From Paenibacillus aestuarii (GTDB lineage Bacteria > Bacillota > Bacilli > Paenibacillales > NBRC-103111): a stretch of DNA of 64,000 nucleotides. The stretch spans positions 1 through 64,000 of the forward strand of contig NZ_JAQFVF010000026.1 of the NCBI RefSeq assembly GCF_027789125.1. The letters run 5' to 3'. Positions 24,118 to 34,618 of this stretch are shown here, one piece after another. Position numbers and translations under genes: made by a program. The notes beneath the pieces are model-generated. The model worked only from the letters and a program-made list of their open reading frames with translations, was not told the DNA's origin and did no database searches. The stretch's first letter is position 1. The number at the start of each line of letters is the position of its first letter.

Positions 24118-25568
24118 CCACAAGCATGATCCTGCGGATCGAAATTGATAAATCGCTCATCACCTTCGGCGAAGTGGCCACGGCCATTCATCATGCAGGC
24201 GGAGATTTGGTCGCTATGGATATGATCCGGGCGGGTAAGTCCGTGATTGTTCAAGATCTGACCGTTCAACTGAACGCTGAGGATGACCAGCAGCTGATTC
24301 GTGCGGTCAATGCCCTGAAGGGAGCACGGGTTGTGCATGTTTCGGATAGCACGTTTCTTGCCCACCTTGGGGGCAAGATTCAAGTAACGCCCAAAACGCC
24401 GATCAAAAACAGGGAGGATCTGTCTCGGGTATATACGCCAGGCGTCGCGCGAGTCTGCATGGCGATCAAGGAAGATCCGCAGAAGGCATACACCTTAACA
24501 GCAAAACGGAATACGGTTGCCGTCATTACGGATGGGACTGCGGTTCTGGGCCTTGGCGACATCGGCCCTGAGGCTTCGATGCCGGTTATGGAAGGCAAGG
24601 CGATGTTATTTAAGCAATTTGCCGATGTGGATGCGTTCCCGATTTGTCTGCAAACGAAGGATACGGAAGAAATTTTGCAAATTGTCAAAGCGATTTCGCC
24701 GACATTTGGCGGGATCAACTTGGAAGATATCAGCTCTCCTCGCTGTTTTGAGATTGAACGCAGGCTTCAGGAAGAGCTGGATATTCCTGTGTTTCATGAT
24801 GACCAGCATGGAACGGCGGTTGTGCTGCTGGCGGGTCTGCTGAATGCGCTGCGTCTAGTCGGCAAATCGATTGAGCAAATACGTGTGGTCGTTTGCGGCA
24901 TCGGAGCAGCAGGAGCGGCATGCATTGGGATGCTGCAGGCAGCGGGGGTGCGGAGCATTATTGCTGTAGACCGGTGCGGGGCTTTGGTGCCGGGTAGCGC
25001 TTATGGGAACCCGACGCTGGATCGCATCGCAGCGATTACAAATCCGGAGCGCAGACAGGGAGGGCTATCGGAGGTCATCGGCGGTGCGGACGTGTTCATC
25101 GGCGTATCAGGTCCCGGCGTGCTGAAAGCTTCGGATCTCCGCTTGATGGCCAAGGATCCGATCGTGTTCGCCATGGCGAATCCGGAACCGGAGATTGACC
25201 CGGAGCTTGCCCAGCCTTGGGTGAGGGTTTTGGCTACGGGGCGGAGCGATTATCCGAATCAGATCAACAATGTACTCTGTTTTCCGGGCATATTCCGTGG
25301 CGCACTCGACTGCCGTGCTTCGTGTATAAATGAGGAAATGAAGCTGGCTGCAGCCGGAGCGATTGCCTCTATCGTGATGGATGAAGAACTGAACGAGCAA
25401 TACATTATCCCCAGCATTTTTAACGATAAGGTTGTGCCACGCGTGCGCGACGCTGTGGTGGAGGCAGCGGTACGTACCGGGGTGGCCAGACGGATTCCGC
25501 CGGAATATCAGTCTGGTGAGAACGCGCGCGGTTCCCAGCTTTTGCAAGAAAACATGCTGATGTACTAA
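24108..25568 (+). CDS. NAD-type malic enzyme with N-terminal ACT domain
   Basis: The 486-residue protein has an ACT regulatory domain at residues about 8-80, then the malic enzyme core: SRVYTPGVARVC near 105, ITDGTAVLGLGDIGP near 140, EGKAMLFKQFADVDAFP near 162, the metal site HDDQHGTAVV near 228 and the nucleotide fold VCGIGAAGAACIGML near 265. It oxidatively decarboxylates malate to pyruvate. The overlap with the glycerate kinase gene shows coupled translation. With malate synthase G it converts glyoxylate plus acetyl-CoA to pyruvate. The ACT domain suggests allosteric control by a small molecule. The terminator at 25576 ends the operon. Confidence 0.95.
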   Translation: MSITTSMILRIEIDKSLITFGEVATAIHHAGGDLVAMDMIRAGKSVIVQDLTVQLNAEDDQQLIRAVNALKGARVVHVSDSTFLAHLGGKIQVTPKTPIKNREDLSRVYTPGVARVCMAIKEDPQKAYTLTAKRNTVAVITDGTAVLGLGDIGPEASMPVMEGKAMLFKQFADVDAFPICLQTKDTEEILQIVKAISPTFGGINLEDISSPRCFEIERRLQEELDIPVFHDDQHGTAVVLLAGLLNALRLVGKSIEQIRVVVCGIGAAGAACIGMLQAAGVRSIIAVDRCGALVPGSAYGNPTLDRIAAITNPERRQGGLSEVIGGADVFIGVSGPGVLKASDLRLMAKDPIVFAMANPEPEIDPELAQPWVRVLATGRSDYPNQINNVLCFPGIFRGALDCRASCINEEMKLAAAGAIASIVMDEELNEQYIIPSIFNDKVVPRVRDAVVEAAVRTGVARRIPPEYQSGENARGSQLLQENMLMY

Positions 25569-25575
25569 TCAGGGA

Positions 25576-25601
25576 GACCGGCCTAGCGGCCGGTCTTTTT
25601 T
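25576..25601 (+). terminator. Terminator of the glyoxylate/malate operon
   Basis: GACCGGCC, loop TAGC, GGCCGGTC, then TTTTTT. Confidence 0.95.
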
Positions 25602-25747
25602 GATGCAGACAAATTTTGTTCCGTCAGCAATTCTTTGTCCATGCGCTTCATCAGCGGGCGATTCAAGAACTGTCAGTTATATGCCAATTGCAGGTTAGGT
25701 ACAATGAGCAAGAAAGATAGAGAAGATGCAGGAAGGGGAGACAGACA

Positions 25748-27841
25748 ATGGCTACAAATGTGGTGTACCGCCGAGAATCTTCAATGATCCATTTTGCAGC
25801 AGCCAGACTGCAGGAGACCTTGAGTAAACTCGAAGCGAGTGTGCAGATTTCAACGAGGGGGAGCGTTGCTGCCATAGACAGGGTGATCATCCTCGCGGAT
25901 CGCAGCGAAGCGGAGCAATACGGAATTGAAGTGGACGGTGCAGTGACTCCGGAAGGTTTTGAGCTTCGCAGAGGGGAAGCTGACCACACATCAACGCTGT
26001 TTGTGATCGCCGGCGAGGAAGCGGGGGCCATGTACGGTACCCTGGAGCTTGAAGAGCAGCTTCAGCGAACGGGATCGCTGGCGGACGTGCAAGCGTGTGT
26101 CGTGAACGCTCGTTTTCCATTTCGTGCGGTCAAGTTTAATTTACCGTGGTCAAGCTACCGCAAGAACGCGTGCTTTGAACTCCAAAAGGAGACGGTTCGC
26201 GATTTGGCATTTTGGCAAAAGTTTCTAGATATGATGGCCGTAAACCGCTATAACGTGCTTACGCTGTGGAACCTGCATCCTTTTCCGTACATGATTCGTC
26301 CGGTTCATTACCCGAAGGCATGTCCATTTACCGATGAGGAATTGGCGGAATGGAAAACCTATTGGTCTGCGTTGTTTCGAATGGCGAAACAGCGGGGAAT
26401 CGAGACGTATATGGTCAATTGGAATATTTTCGTATCGGAATCGTTTCGGGAACACTATGACCCTCAAGCCATCAGTGATGAGTCCTTTTATCATTACGGA
26501 GATTCGTATTCGACAGAGCAGATTATGCAATATACGCGGGAATGCGTGACGCAATTGATTGATGAGTACCCTGACTTGACAGGCCTTGGCATCTCTTTAG
26601 GGGAGCGAATGAACGACATGACCGCTCAGAGCCGGCAGGACTGGGTCAATGAAGTGTATTTCGAGGGCATGAGGAGCGCAAGCCGGCCGGTGAAATTCAT
26701 TCATCGTGCTCCCTTCTCCGTAGATCCTTCCATCACAAGAACCGCCATTGAACAAAACGGGTTTCTGCCTGAGCCTGTATGGGTTGAAGTGAAATTTAAT
26801 TGGTCCCATGCCTACTCATCGCCCAAGCTGCTGCTGACCCATGGTGGCTCGGATGGGATGGAAGGCTATTGGAAACCGACGCCGAGCAATTACAAAATTA
26901 CATGGATGGTACGGAATGAAGACTTCTTCACCCTCCGCTGGGCGCAGCCTGATTTCATTCGTCAGCATATTGCCGAGAACGGCCAGGAATATGTAGGAGG
27001 CTATTATGTCGGGTCTGAATGCATGATCCCCGGCATCGATTATTCGCATTCGCCGGACAGCGATCACCTCAACTGGACCTATCTGTTTGAAAAAAATTGG
27101 CTGTACTACATGCTCTGGGGCCGGCTGCTCTATGACCCTGCTACGAAGGATGAGGTGTTTGCGCAGGCGATTGAGCGGCACTACAGAGCGCCTGTAGGAG
27201 AAACGCTCCTACAGGCCTATGCTTCCGTCTGCAAAATGCCGATGGCACTCGCCTCGATGTACGCATTTACGTGGGATTTTACGTTGTATGCCGAAGGCTT
27301 CCTGTCCACCGATGAAGCGGAATATGATAACGGGGCTTCGTTTATTTCGCTGCAAGATTTGCTGGAACGAAAAACGTTCAATCCCGACTATTTGTCCGTA
27401 TCGGAATACGTGGAACAGGAGCTTAACGGCGTTGTTTCCAATCGGGTGACTCCGCTTCAATTGGCAGACACACTCCAAGCCGATGCGATGGAAGGACTGC
27501 AGCGGCTGGATGCTCTTCCGTGCGATCAACCTGAGCTATGCTGTGAAAAAGCGGACATTGAAGCGTGGGCGTATTTAAATCTCTATATGGCTGATAAATT
27601 GCGTGCTGCCGTCGCGTACCGCCGATATGAAAGAACGGGTGACGAAAGTCAGCGGCAGCAGGCCGTGCGCTTGTTACAAGCCCCGCAAGCTGCCGGACAT
27701 TGGGAAAAGCTGGTCGCAGTGACAAGTTCGCACTATAAGGAGCATCCGCTGATGCACCTGGGCAAAACTCCTTTTTCATGGGCGCTATTCCGTCCGCAAG
27801 TACGGGCTGATATTGCTTTTGCAGCCGGAGACCAGCAATAA
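25748..27841 (+). CDS. Unclassified glycosidase-like protein, paralog A
   Basis: The 697-residue protein has no signal peptide. Its layout is an N-terminal alpha/beta domain (1-115), a TIM-barrel-like region (about 120-470) and a helical C-terminal region. It is homologous to the proteins at 42830 and, more distantly, 37213. Shared signatures are FWQKFLDMMAVNRYN near 155, an acidic loop GLGISLGERMND near 280, KFIHR near 318, a K-F-N-W-S-H segment near 348 and LWGRLLYDP near 456. The last one recalls GRLAWDP of GH67 alpha-glucuronidases (from memory). The Glu in LGERMND is the best catalytic candidate. It is probably a cytoplasmic glycosidase acting on an imported oligosaccharide. The family number is not recognised. 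Confidence 0.7.
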   Translation: MATNVVYRRESSMIHFAAARLQETLSKLEASVQISTRGSVAAIDRVIILADRSEAEQYGIEVDGAVTPEGFELRRGEADHTSTLFVIAGEEAGAMYGTLELEEQLQRTGSLADVQACVVNARFPFRAVKFNLPWSSYRKNACFELQKETVRDLAFWQKFLDMMAVNRYNVLTLWNLHPFPYMIRPVHYPKACPFTDEELAEWKTYWSALFRMAKQRGIETYMVNWNIFVSESFREHYDPQAISDESFYHYGDSYSTEQIMQYTRECVTQLIDEYPDLTGLGISLGERMNDMTAQSRQDWVNEVYFEGMRSASRPVKFIHRAPFSVDPSITRTAIEQNGFLPEPVWVEVKFNWSHAYSSPKLLLTHGGSDGMEGYWKPTPSNYKITWMVRNEDFFTLRWAQPDFIRQHIAENGQEYVGGYYVGSECMIPGIDYSHSPDSDHLNWTYLFEKNWLYYMLWGRLLYDPATKDEVFAQAIERHYRAPVGETLLQAYASVCKMPMALASMYAFTWDFTLYAEGFLSTDEAEYDNGASFISLQDLLERKTFNPDYLSVSEYVEQELNGVVSNRVTPLQLADTLQADAMEGLQRLDALPCDQPELCCEKADIEAWAYLNLYMADKLRAAVAYRRYERTGDESQRQQAVRLLQAPQAAGHWEKLVAVTSSHYKEHPLMHLGKTPFSWALFRPQVRADIAFAAGDQQ

Positions 27842-28019
27842 GGAACGTCTCGGGGACCCATCATTCACAGTCATGCTGCAGACAAATGGTGTCCCCCCGG
27901 ACAATACTTGCGCTTCGGCAAGCGAGTGAGTGGATGCAAGAAGTGTCTATAGGATGCAGAAGGGACTGCACCTATAATCAGACTCGAACGAAGCGAACAA
28001 ACTCAACAGGAGGATGGAT

Positions 28020-30164
28020 ATGGCAAATTCAGATTGGTTGAGAAAGCGAAGTAGAGGCGTACATTTAACAATCCGCGATGTGGATTGCAAAGATTTTGAT
28101 ACGGAGCGTTTTGCGAAAGATTTGCACGAGCTGGGTGCCAATGTCCTATCCTTTTTTTGCGCAGGTTATGTGACGGTTCATCCGACCCATCTTTCCATCC
28201 GGAAAAGCCCGTTTCTCGGTGACAGGGACTTGACCGGCGATATCGTGAAAGCGGTTCACGCCTATGATATCCGAGCGGTGGCGGCTATGGATCTAAGCTT
28301 GATACCCGGCAATGCTGCGCAGGAGCATCCGGATTGGTGCTCACGCGACCATGAAGGCAAACCCTACAAGGCGAATCAGGACTTGGGTGACTTTTATATC
28401 GCTTGTCCGTTAAGCGGATACCAGAACGAATATTTAGCGGAAATTTTACGCGAGATCGTAACCCGGTACGAGGTGGACGGCATTAAATTCGGCGGAGGCA
28501 GCTATGGCTTCTCCTCTTATGGCAACGGTATTTGTCATTGTGCCCGGTGCAAGGAAGCGTTCGGCGCCTACTCGGGCTTCGCCATCCCGGTCAAAGAGGA
28601 TTGGAACGACCCGGCTTGGGGCACGTTTCAAAGATGGCGTCAGCAGCGCGTCGTCGATCGGTCCCGTTTCTTATATGAATTGGTAAAATCGCTCGATCCG
28701 AACATGCCGGTCATGTGCAACAGCGTATGCTTCGGGGAGACCGGATGGACGACCAAAGGCGCCCTTGATATTGAACGGATGGCTGCGTACATTGATGCCG
28801 TGCAAGTGGAGGCCCAAACCCGGGTACGTGTGGACGGAGACACGAGCCATTGGGATTTCCTGCTCTGGCCGGCTGAAGAGGCCAACTTCCTGGACAATGT
28901 GAGCGATCATCAGCCATGGGTACTTGCGTCTTACTTCCAAGCTTGGCCTTGGCGCAGAAATGCTGTGCCGCCTGCTGAACAAAAGGTGTATATGGCACAG
29001 ATTTACGCTAATGGCGGCAATGCCATTCTCAATCTATCGGGTGGTCCGATCCAAGGCCATCAAGACCAGCGCGGTTTCCCGGCTGTGAAGTCCTTGTACC
29101 ATTTTGTAGCGGAGAATCAGTCCTATTACCACGAAGACCGATCGGGTGCGAATGTGGCCATCGTTTACTCCCAGGATACTCTCTTCTACTATGGCAAGGA
29201 ACAACCGCAATTAAAATATGTGGATGCCATTCGCGGGATCGAATTAGCGCTATCCGACGCTCACATTCCGTTCGATATCATTTCGGATGCGGTCGTCAAG
29301 CAGGGGGATCTAAGCAAATACCGGACGATTATCTTGCCATCGACCGCCTGTATGTCGGAGGAGACGGCTGCGTCTTTGAGAAGCTATGCCCAGAATGGCG
29401 GCAGCTTGATTGCCACGTTTGAAACATCCTTGTTCGATCCGGATGGAAAGCAGCGTGACGATTTCCAGCTCGCGGATTTATTCAAGGCTTCTTATATCAG
29501 CACGGACTCAGTGATGGGCGAGAATAACGGCGTGTTCAAACAAAGCTACATGAATGTGTGCGATGCTTCCCATCCTTTATTGGCACAGCTTGGGAACACC
29601 CAAGTGATCCCGGCGTCGCATAACTATTGCCGAGTGCTGTCTGACCCGTCATCCGCTGTGCCGTTAACGTTATCCGCTCCATTCCGAGTATTCCCGGAAG
29701 GAATGTCCTATACGCTGGAACCGGATACAGGGATGCCGATGCTCATAACCAACGAGCTTGCTTCGGGCGGTCGAATCGCGTATTTCCCCGGCCAGCCGGA
29801 CAAGGCTTTTGCCAAAGTCGGCTACCCGGATTGGGCATTGCTGATTGTCAATGCGGTCCGCTGGACAACGAGGGATACACTTCCGCTGCGTGTAGAAGGT
29901 CCAGATACGCTGCTCGCGACTTTACGGGTTCAGGACGGCAAACGTCTTGTTCACCTTGTGAATATAAACGGCGGCAGGAGAATGTTCAGCGGGCTGATCC
30001 CTGCGCGAGATATTACGGTAAGCGTTCCTTTGGACGGGGAATTCCAGCCTAAACGGGCATTTACATTGACGGATCACAGCCCGTTAGCGTTAACGGCCGA
30101 TGAACAGGCTGTTTCCGTTCGCTTGTCCAGCGTTATGGATTATGAAGTCGTTGTTTTTGAATAA
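28020..30164 (+). CDS. Glycoside hydrolase-like protein with beta-galactosidase trimerisation-type domain
   Basis: The start is ATG 28020, 6 bases after AGGAGG; the ATG at 28014 abuts that site. The product has 714 residues. Residues 10-370 form a barrel of the hypothetical-glycosidase GHL6 kind, with FDTERFAKDLHELGANVL, HPDWCSRDHEGKP, YEVDGIKFGGGSYGF and a CHCARCKEAFG knuckle near 175. Residues about 375-580 match the Rossmann-like trimerisation domain of GH42 enzymes (NVAIVYSQDT, YRTIILPSTACMSEET). A beta C-terminal domain follows. No signal peptide is present. The usual acidic residue after VDGI is replaced by GGG, so the catalytic residues cannot be assigned. It lies between a family A paralog and two dehydrogenases. 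Confidence 0.72.
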   Translation: MANSDWLRKRSRGVHLTIRDVDCKDFDTERFAKDLHELGANVLSFFCAGYVTVHPTHLSIRKSPFLGDRDLTGDIVKAVHAYDIRAVAAMDLSLIPGNAAQEHPDWCSRDHEGKPYKANQDLGDFYIACPLSGYQNEYLAEILREIVTRYEVDGIKFGGGSYGFSSYGNGICHCARCKEAFGAYSGFAIPVKEDWNDPAWGTFQRWRQQRVVDRSRFLYELVKSLDPNMPVMCNSVCFGETGWTTKGALDIERMAAYIDAVQVEAQTRVRVDGDTSHWDFLLWPAEEANFLDNVSDHQPWVLASYFQAWPWRRNAVPPAEQKVYMAQIYANGGNAILNLSGGPIQGHQDQRGFPAVKSLYHFVAENQSYYHEDRSGANVAIVYSQDTLFYYGKEQPQLKYVDAIRGIELALSDAHIPFDIISDAVVKQGDLSKYRTIILPSTACMSEETAASLRSYAQNGGSLIATFETSLFDPDGKQRDDFQLADLFKASYISTDSVMGENNGVFKQSYMNVCDASHPLLAQLGNTQVIPASHNYCRVLSDPSSAVPLTLSAPFRVFPEGMSYTLEPDTGMPMLITNELASGGRIAYFPGQPDKAFAKVGYPDWALLIVNAVRWTTRDTLPLRVEGPDTLLATLRVQDGKRLVHLVNINGGRRMFSGLIPARDITVSVPLDGEFQPKRAFTLTDHSPLALTADEQAVSVRLSSVMDYEVVVFE

Positions 30165-30181
30165 CGGGGGGAATGGATGGC

Positions 30182-31354
30182 ATGGTTCATGAGATTTTAC
30201 TGCCAGGCCGGATTGTTTACGGATTAGGCGCATTCTCGCAAGTGGGCACTTATGCGGCAGGACTTGGCCGCAAGGCATTGATTGTAAGTGACCCTATAAT
30301 GGAAAAGATCGGCCATGTTGAGACATGCAGAATCCATTTGCAGCAGGCTGGTATTCCTAGCGCCGTGTACACAGGTGTGGCTACGGAGCCGACCGATCGG
30401 CATTTGCAAGAGGTGCTGGAGGTTTGCAGAGCGGAACAATGTGACGTCCTTATTGCGGTCGGGGGCGGCAGCTGCATCGATGCGGCTAAAGCGGCTGCAG
30501 TCATGATGACAAATAGCGGAGATATCTCCGATTATGTCGGGGGCAGCAAAGCGTTCGCTCACCGCCCGCTGCCGCTCATCGCCGTCCCGACGACGGCTGG
30601 GACGGGCTCTGAGGTCACGAAAGTAACGGTCATTATCAACACGAGCACGAATGTTAAAATGATGATTGCCCAGCCCGAACTGCTTCCGCAAGTAGCCATC
30701 GTGGATGCGCTGCTATGCATGTCATGTCCGGCTTCGGTTATTGCGTCTTCAGGCATCGACGCCTTATGTCATGCTATTGAGGCGTACTGGTCTAAGAAAG
30801 CCAACCCGATGACTGACGGATGGGCGCTGCAGGCGATCGATTTGTTAATCAAGCATTTGCCGATCTGCTACACCAAGAAGGGGGAAACGGAAGATTTCGC
30901 GCAAATTGCGCTGGGGTCCATGCTGGCGGGAGCTGCTTTCTCCAATGCTTCGGTCACGCTTGTGCACGGCATGTCTCGCCCGCTCGGGGCTTTGTTTCAT
31001 GTTCCGCACGGCATATCCAACGCCATGCTGCTGCCGGCCGTACTGGAGTTTACGGCTGAATACGCCGAGGAACGGGTTGCTGCAATCGGAAGGATCATGA
31101 GGCCGGATTTGGCGGCCGAAGGCAGCAAACGGCTCGTTTTAGCCGTTATTGAAGAAGTCAAGTCGCTTTGCAGGCTGTTAAAAATACCCAATCTGCATGG
31201 TTGGGGGCTGGATAAGGAGCAATTCTCCAGCGCCATCCCGAAGATGGCCGCCGACGCCATCGCTAGCGGAAGTCCCGGCAACCATCCGAGACCGGTAACG
31301 GCGGAAGTGATTGAAGCGTTGTATCGTACATGCTATGCGTACCAAATTGAATAA
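30182..31354 (+). CDS. Iron-containing alcohol dehydrogenase
   Basis: The 390-residue enzyme starts most plausibly at ATG 30182, 10 bases after GGGGGG; an ATG at 30173 is only one base from that site. It has the group III ADH pattern: [11 protein letters not shown] near 95, the nucleotide loop [13 protein letters not shown] near 135, and iron ligands in [13 protein letters not shown] and [17 protein letters not shown] near 255-275. It reduces or oxidises a small alcohol/aldehyde or hydroxyacid with NAD(P). It lies 17 bases before the acylating aldehyde dehydrogenase gene, so the pair could oxidise an alcohol via semialdehyde to an acyl-CoA. The substrate is unknown. Confidence 0.92.
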   Translation: MVHEILLPGRIVYGLGAFSQVGTYAAGLGRKALIVSDPIMEKIGHVETCRIHLQQAGIPSAVYTGVATEPTDRHLQEVLEVCRAEQCDVLIAVGGGSCIDAAKAAAVMMTNSGDISDYVGGSKAFAHRPLPLIAVPTTAGTGSEVTKVTVIINTSTNVKMMIAQPELLPQVAIVDALLCMSCPASVIASSGIDALCHAIEAYWSKKANPMTDGWALQAIDLLIKHLPICYTKKGETEDFAQIALGSMLAGAAFSNASVTLVHGMSRPLGALFHVPHGISNAMLLPAVLEFTAEYAEERVAAIGRIMRPDLAAEGSKRLVLAVIEEVKSLCRLLKIPNLHGWGLDKEQFSSAIPKMAADAIASGSPGNHPRPVTAEVIEALYRTCYAYQIE

Positions 31355-31371
31355 GGAGCTGTTTTTCAATA

Positions 31372-32823
31372 ATGGCAACTATACCGAACTTGCAAAATTA
31401 CATCGGCGGGCGTTGGGTCCCGCCGGTAAATTCCACCTACGAGGACGTGCCCAACCCGGCAACAGGTGAAGTCATTGCACGCGTGCCGCTGTCATCGAAG
31501 GAGGATCTGCAAGCTGCAGTGGCTGCCGCCCGCAGCAGCTTTGAAGCTTGGAGAGATACGCCCGTTCCGAAGCGTGCTCGCATCCTATTCGCTTACCAGC
31601 AGCTGCTGGTAAGCCATTGGGAAGAGCTGGCCCGTCTCATCACGCAGGAGAATGGCAAAAGCTACACTGAAGCGTACGGTGAAGTGCAGCGCGGAATTGA
31701 GTGTGTCGAATTTGCAGCAGGGGCACCGACTTTGATGATGGGCTCCCAGCTGCCAGATATCGCAACCGGCATCGAATCCGGCATGTACCGTTATCCGCTG
31801 GGGATCGTTGCAGGCATTACCCCTTTTAATTTTCCGATGATGGTGCCCTGCTGGATGTTTCCACTCGCGATTGCGTGCGGCAATGCGTTTATTCTGAAGC
31901 CCTCCGAAAGGACGCCGCTCTTGGCGAATCGTTTAGCAGAGCTTTTGACCGAGGCTGGGTTGCCTGCCGGTGTATTCAGCATTGTCCACGGCGCTAGAGA
32001 GATCGTGAACGGCATGATCGAGCACCCGGACATTCAGGCCATCTCCTTTGTCGGCTCCCAGCCTGTAGCTGAGCATGTGTATCGCTCGGCAGCAGCCGAA
32101 GGCAAACGGGTTCAAGCGCTGGCAGGGGCCAAAAACCACAGCATAGTGCTGCCCGACGCCGACCTCGACCTTGCTGTCAGCAATATTATTAATGCCGCCT
32201 TCGGCTCCGCGGGTGAACGCTGCATGGCTTGTGCAGTCGTTGTCGCTGTCGGCGCTATTGCCGAACCGCTCATTCAGAAGCTGAAGGAGGCTTCTGAGCG
32301 AATCAAGATCGGCAACGGGCTTGAGCCAGACGTATTCCTGGGACCTGTTATTCGCTCTTCCCATAAAGAGAGAACATTGAACTACATCGAAGCGGGCGTT
32401 CAGGAAGGCGCATCGCTTGTCGTAGATGGAAGATGCGCAGTTCAGACGCAGGAGAGCGGTTATTTCGTCGGACCGACCATTTTTGACCGGGTTCAGACGG
32501 ACATGAAGATTTGGCAGGAAGAAATTTTTGCTCCTGTGCTGAGCGTGGTGCGCGCAGATACGCTGGAAGAAGCGATTCACATCGCAAATCGTTCGGAATT
32601 TGCTAATGGAGCGTGCCTGTATACGGACAGCGCCAAAGCGATCAGGCAGTTCCGCGACCGGATCGATGCGGGAATGCTTGGGGTCAATGTAGGTGTGCCG
32701 GCGCCGATGGCATTCTTCCCGTTCTCGGGTTATAAGAAATCATTTTACGGAGACCTCCATGCAAACGGTCGAGATGGCGTCGAGTTTTACACACGCAAAA
32801 AGATGATGACAGCACGCTATTAA
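31372..32823 (+). CDS. CoA-acylating (methyl)malonate-semialdehyde dehydrogenase
   Basis: The 483-residue protein is an aldehyde dehydrogenase of the MmsA/IolA type. It has [14 protein letters not shown] near 142, KPSERTP near 177, [14 protein letters not shown] near 248 and the nucleophile loop GSAGERCMA near 277 (Cys). These motifs mark the CoA-dependent methylmalonate/malonate-semialdehyde dehydrogenases, which release CO2 and acetyl- or propionyl-CoA. No iol genes lie nearby, so the semialdehyde probably comes from the local sugar pathway. Acetyl-CoA formed here could serve malate synthase G. The ribosome site is AAGGAG. It is the last gene before a regulated gap with a cre-like site. Confidence 0.93.
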   Translation: MATIPNLQNYIGGRWVPPVNSTYEDVPNPATGEVIARVPLSSKEDLQAAVAAARSSFEAWRDTPVPKRARILFAYQQLLVSHWEELARLITQENGKSYTEAYGEVQRGIECVEFAAGAPTLMMGSQLPDIATGIESGMYRYPLGIVAGITPFNFPMMVPCWMFPLAIACGNAFILKPSERTPLLANRLAELLTEAGLPAGVFSIVHGAREIVNGMIEHPDIQAISFVGSQPVAEHVYRSAAAEGKRVQALAGAKNHSIVLPDADLDLAVSNIINAAFGSAGERCMACAVVVAVGAIAEPLIQKLKEASERIKIGNGLEPDVFLGPVIRSSHKERTLNYIEAGVQEGASLVVDGRCAVQTQESGYFVGPTIFDRVQTDMKIWQEEIFAPVLSVVRADTLEEAIHIANRSEFANGACLYTDSAKAIRQFRDRIDAGMLGVNVGVPAPMAFFPFSGYKKSFYGDLHANGRDGVEFYTRKKMMTARY

Positions 32824-32958
32824 CGGCTAGCGGAGCATGCTACAATGAGGAACAGACATTTTATTCCCACCGGACATTATTTGCTTTAGGTGCAAAATCA
32901 GGTTGAAAATCAAAAAATGTCGCTAAACTGCCTTCTTGCAAGGGGATACAATACAAAA

Positions 32959-32972
32959 TGAAAGCGCTTCTC
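32959..32972 (+). promoter_or_regulatory. Cre-like site upstream of the first binding-protein gene
   Basis: TGAAAGCGCTTCTC keeps the symmetric AAAGCGCTT core of CcpA sites but differs from TGWAANCGNTNWCA at the last three positions. It lies just after a TACAAT (32947-32952) that may be the -10 box, a place where CcpA would block elongation. A hairpin AAGCGT-GGAG-ACGCTT follows at 32992-33007. Confidence 0.45.
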
Positions 32973-33044
32973 TATGCGAAATATAGACTCCAAGCGTGGA
33001 GACGCTTTGTACGAATGTTGTTAAACAAGATGAGGAGGGTTCAA

Positions 33045-34601
33045 ATGTCTAAGCTGTATCGAAAGTGTTTGAGTGTGGTGATGGCCGGCGTGCTTACCGC
33101 CGGGGTGTTGGCAGGCTGTGGAGACAGCAGCCAGACCGCTGGGAGCACGGACAAATCGGCCAAGCCAAGCGATGCCAGTGCGGCGGCAGCGAAAGAGCCG
33201 TTAAAGCTGCAGTTTTTGGTGCCGTCGTATGCGGATGTGCCGAACATGAACGATGAATATTGGACGGAATGGCAGAAGCGGACCAATACGCAGTTAAATG
33301 TAGAATGGGTTCCATCCGGTGACTACGATACCAAGTTTGACCTGGTGCTGGCTTCCGGCAACCTGCCGGAAATTATCGTATCCACGAATATTACCCGCCC
33401 GACGCTTCTGCAAGCGATTAACCAAGGTGCATTTTGGGATTTAACACCGTTCCTTGGCGACTTCAGCAAATATCCGAATATGAAAAATAATGCCGGACCT
33501 AACGTTTGGAATTTTATGAAACTGAACGGAAAGATTTACGGACTTCCGCGTAACCGTCCTCAAATCGATTTGGGCATCAAGATGCGCAAGGATTGGCTGG
33601 ATAAGCTGAACTTGCCGGTGCCGACGACGATTGACGAGTATGCGGCTGATATGAAGAATATCGTGGACAGCGATGTGGATGGCAACGGCAAAAAGGATAC
33701 GGTGGGCCTGATCGGACACGGTTTCTTGTTGGCTGACGGGGATGAAACGTTCTCAGGGGCATTCGGAGGTCTGGACCCTGTCTATGATAAAGACGGCGGT
33801 CTAATGAGAAATTATCTGACTCCGAATTATACGGAAATGGTGAGCTGGTTCCGCAAACTATACGCCGACGGCATTCTTGCCAAAGAATTCTCGTCGATGA
33901 AGAAAACGCAAGCCGAAGAAATGTACGCTACAGGACGGGCGGCTTCGTATGTGCGCAATATTTGGCGCGATTATTCATGGGAGCAGGAGAATAAGAAGAC
34001 GCAGCCAGATGCGAAAGTGATAACGCTTCCTCCGCTCAAAGGACCGGGCGGCGTAACGGTCAGCTTGGCCAATCCAACGTTCGGCGCATTCTATATTTCC
34101 AAGAAAGTGCCAGAAGCGAAAGTGAAGCAAATCCTCGATTATTTTGAGAAGACGACAACTCCGGAGTACACCGATTTCAACTATTATGGTATCGAAGGCG
34201 TGCATCATAAAGTCGTGGACGGACAGCCGATGTTGACGGATCTGGGCGTCAAACAAGTGACGACCAATGCCAACCAAGTATTCTCACTGGCGTTTAACAA
34301 TAAAATGAAAGTGCTGAATCCATCAGCTCCTAAGGCTTATAATGACGCCAAATTGAAAGAAGTGGAAGTGTACGGACAGGTAGGGAAGCTCAATCCATTC
34401 TCCATTATTAACTCGAGCACATGGACCAGCGTTTGGCCTAAATATGAAAAAGAGTGGCAGGCCATGGTGACGAAGGCTATTGTCGGCCAAATTACGATGG
34501 ACGAATATAAGAGCTATGTCGATAAGCTGAACGAAAATCCGGACTTGAAAAAGGCGTACAAGGAATTTGCCGAAAGCTACAAGCAATATTTTGGAAAGTA
34601 G
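33045..34601 (+). CDS. Extracellular sugar-binding lipoprotein (LplA type)
   Basis: The start is ATG 33045 behind GAGGAGGG; the longer frame to 32958 has no site. The 518-residue protein has a lipoprotein signal with lipobox VLAGC (Cys25), a Ser/Ala-rich linker to about 50, and a large type-1 solute-binding fold including SGNLPEIIVS near 105 and an EF-like DVDGNGKKDT near 205. It is the binding protein of a CUT1 importer. The likely permease genes lie at 40032 and 41017, separated from it by a regulator and a glycosidase-like gene. It probably binds the oligosaccharide degraded by the paralogs A-C. The cre-like site suggests glucose repression. Confidence 0.92.
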   Translation: MSKLYRKCLSVVMAGVLTAGVLAGCGDSSQTAGSTDKSAKPSDASAAAAKEPLKLQFLVPSYADVPNMNDEYWTEWQKRTNTQLNVEWVPSGDYDTKFDLVLASGNLPEIIVSTNITRPTLLQAINQGAFWDLTPFLGDFSKYPNMKNNAGPNVWNFMKLNGKIYGLPRNRPQIDLGIKMRKDWLDKLNLPVPTTIDEYAADMKNIVDSDVDGNGKKDTVGLIGHGFLLADGDETFSGAFGGLDPVYDKDGGLMRNYLTPNYTEMVSWFRKLYADGILAKEFSSMKKTQAEEMYATGRAASYVRNIWRDYSWEQENKKTQPDAKVITLPPLKGPGGVTVSLANPTFGAFYISKKVPEAKVKQILDYFEKTTTPEYTDFNYYGIEGVHHKVVDGQPMLTDLGVKQVTTNANQVFSLAFNNKMKVLNPSAPKAYNDAKLKEVEVYGQVGKLNPFSIINSSTWTSVWPKYEKEWQAMVTKAIVGQITMDEYKSYVDKLNENPDLKKAYKEFAESYKQYFGK

Positions 34602-34618
34602 AACATGGAGAGGTCGGA

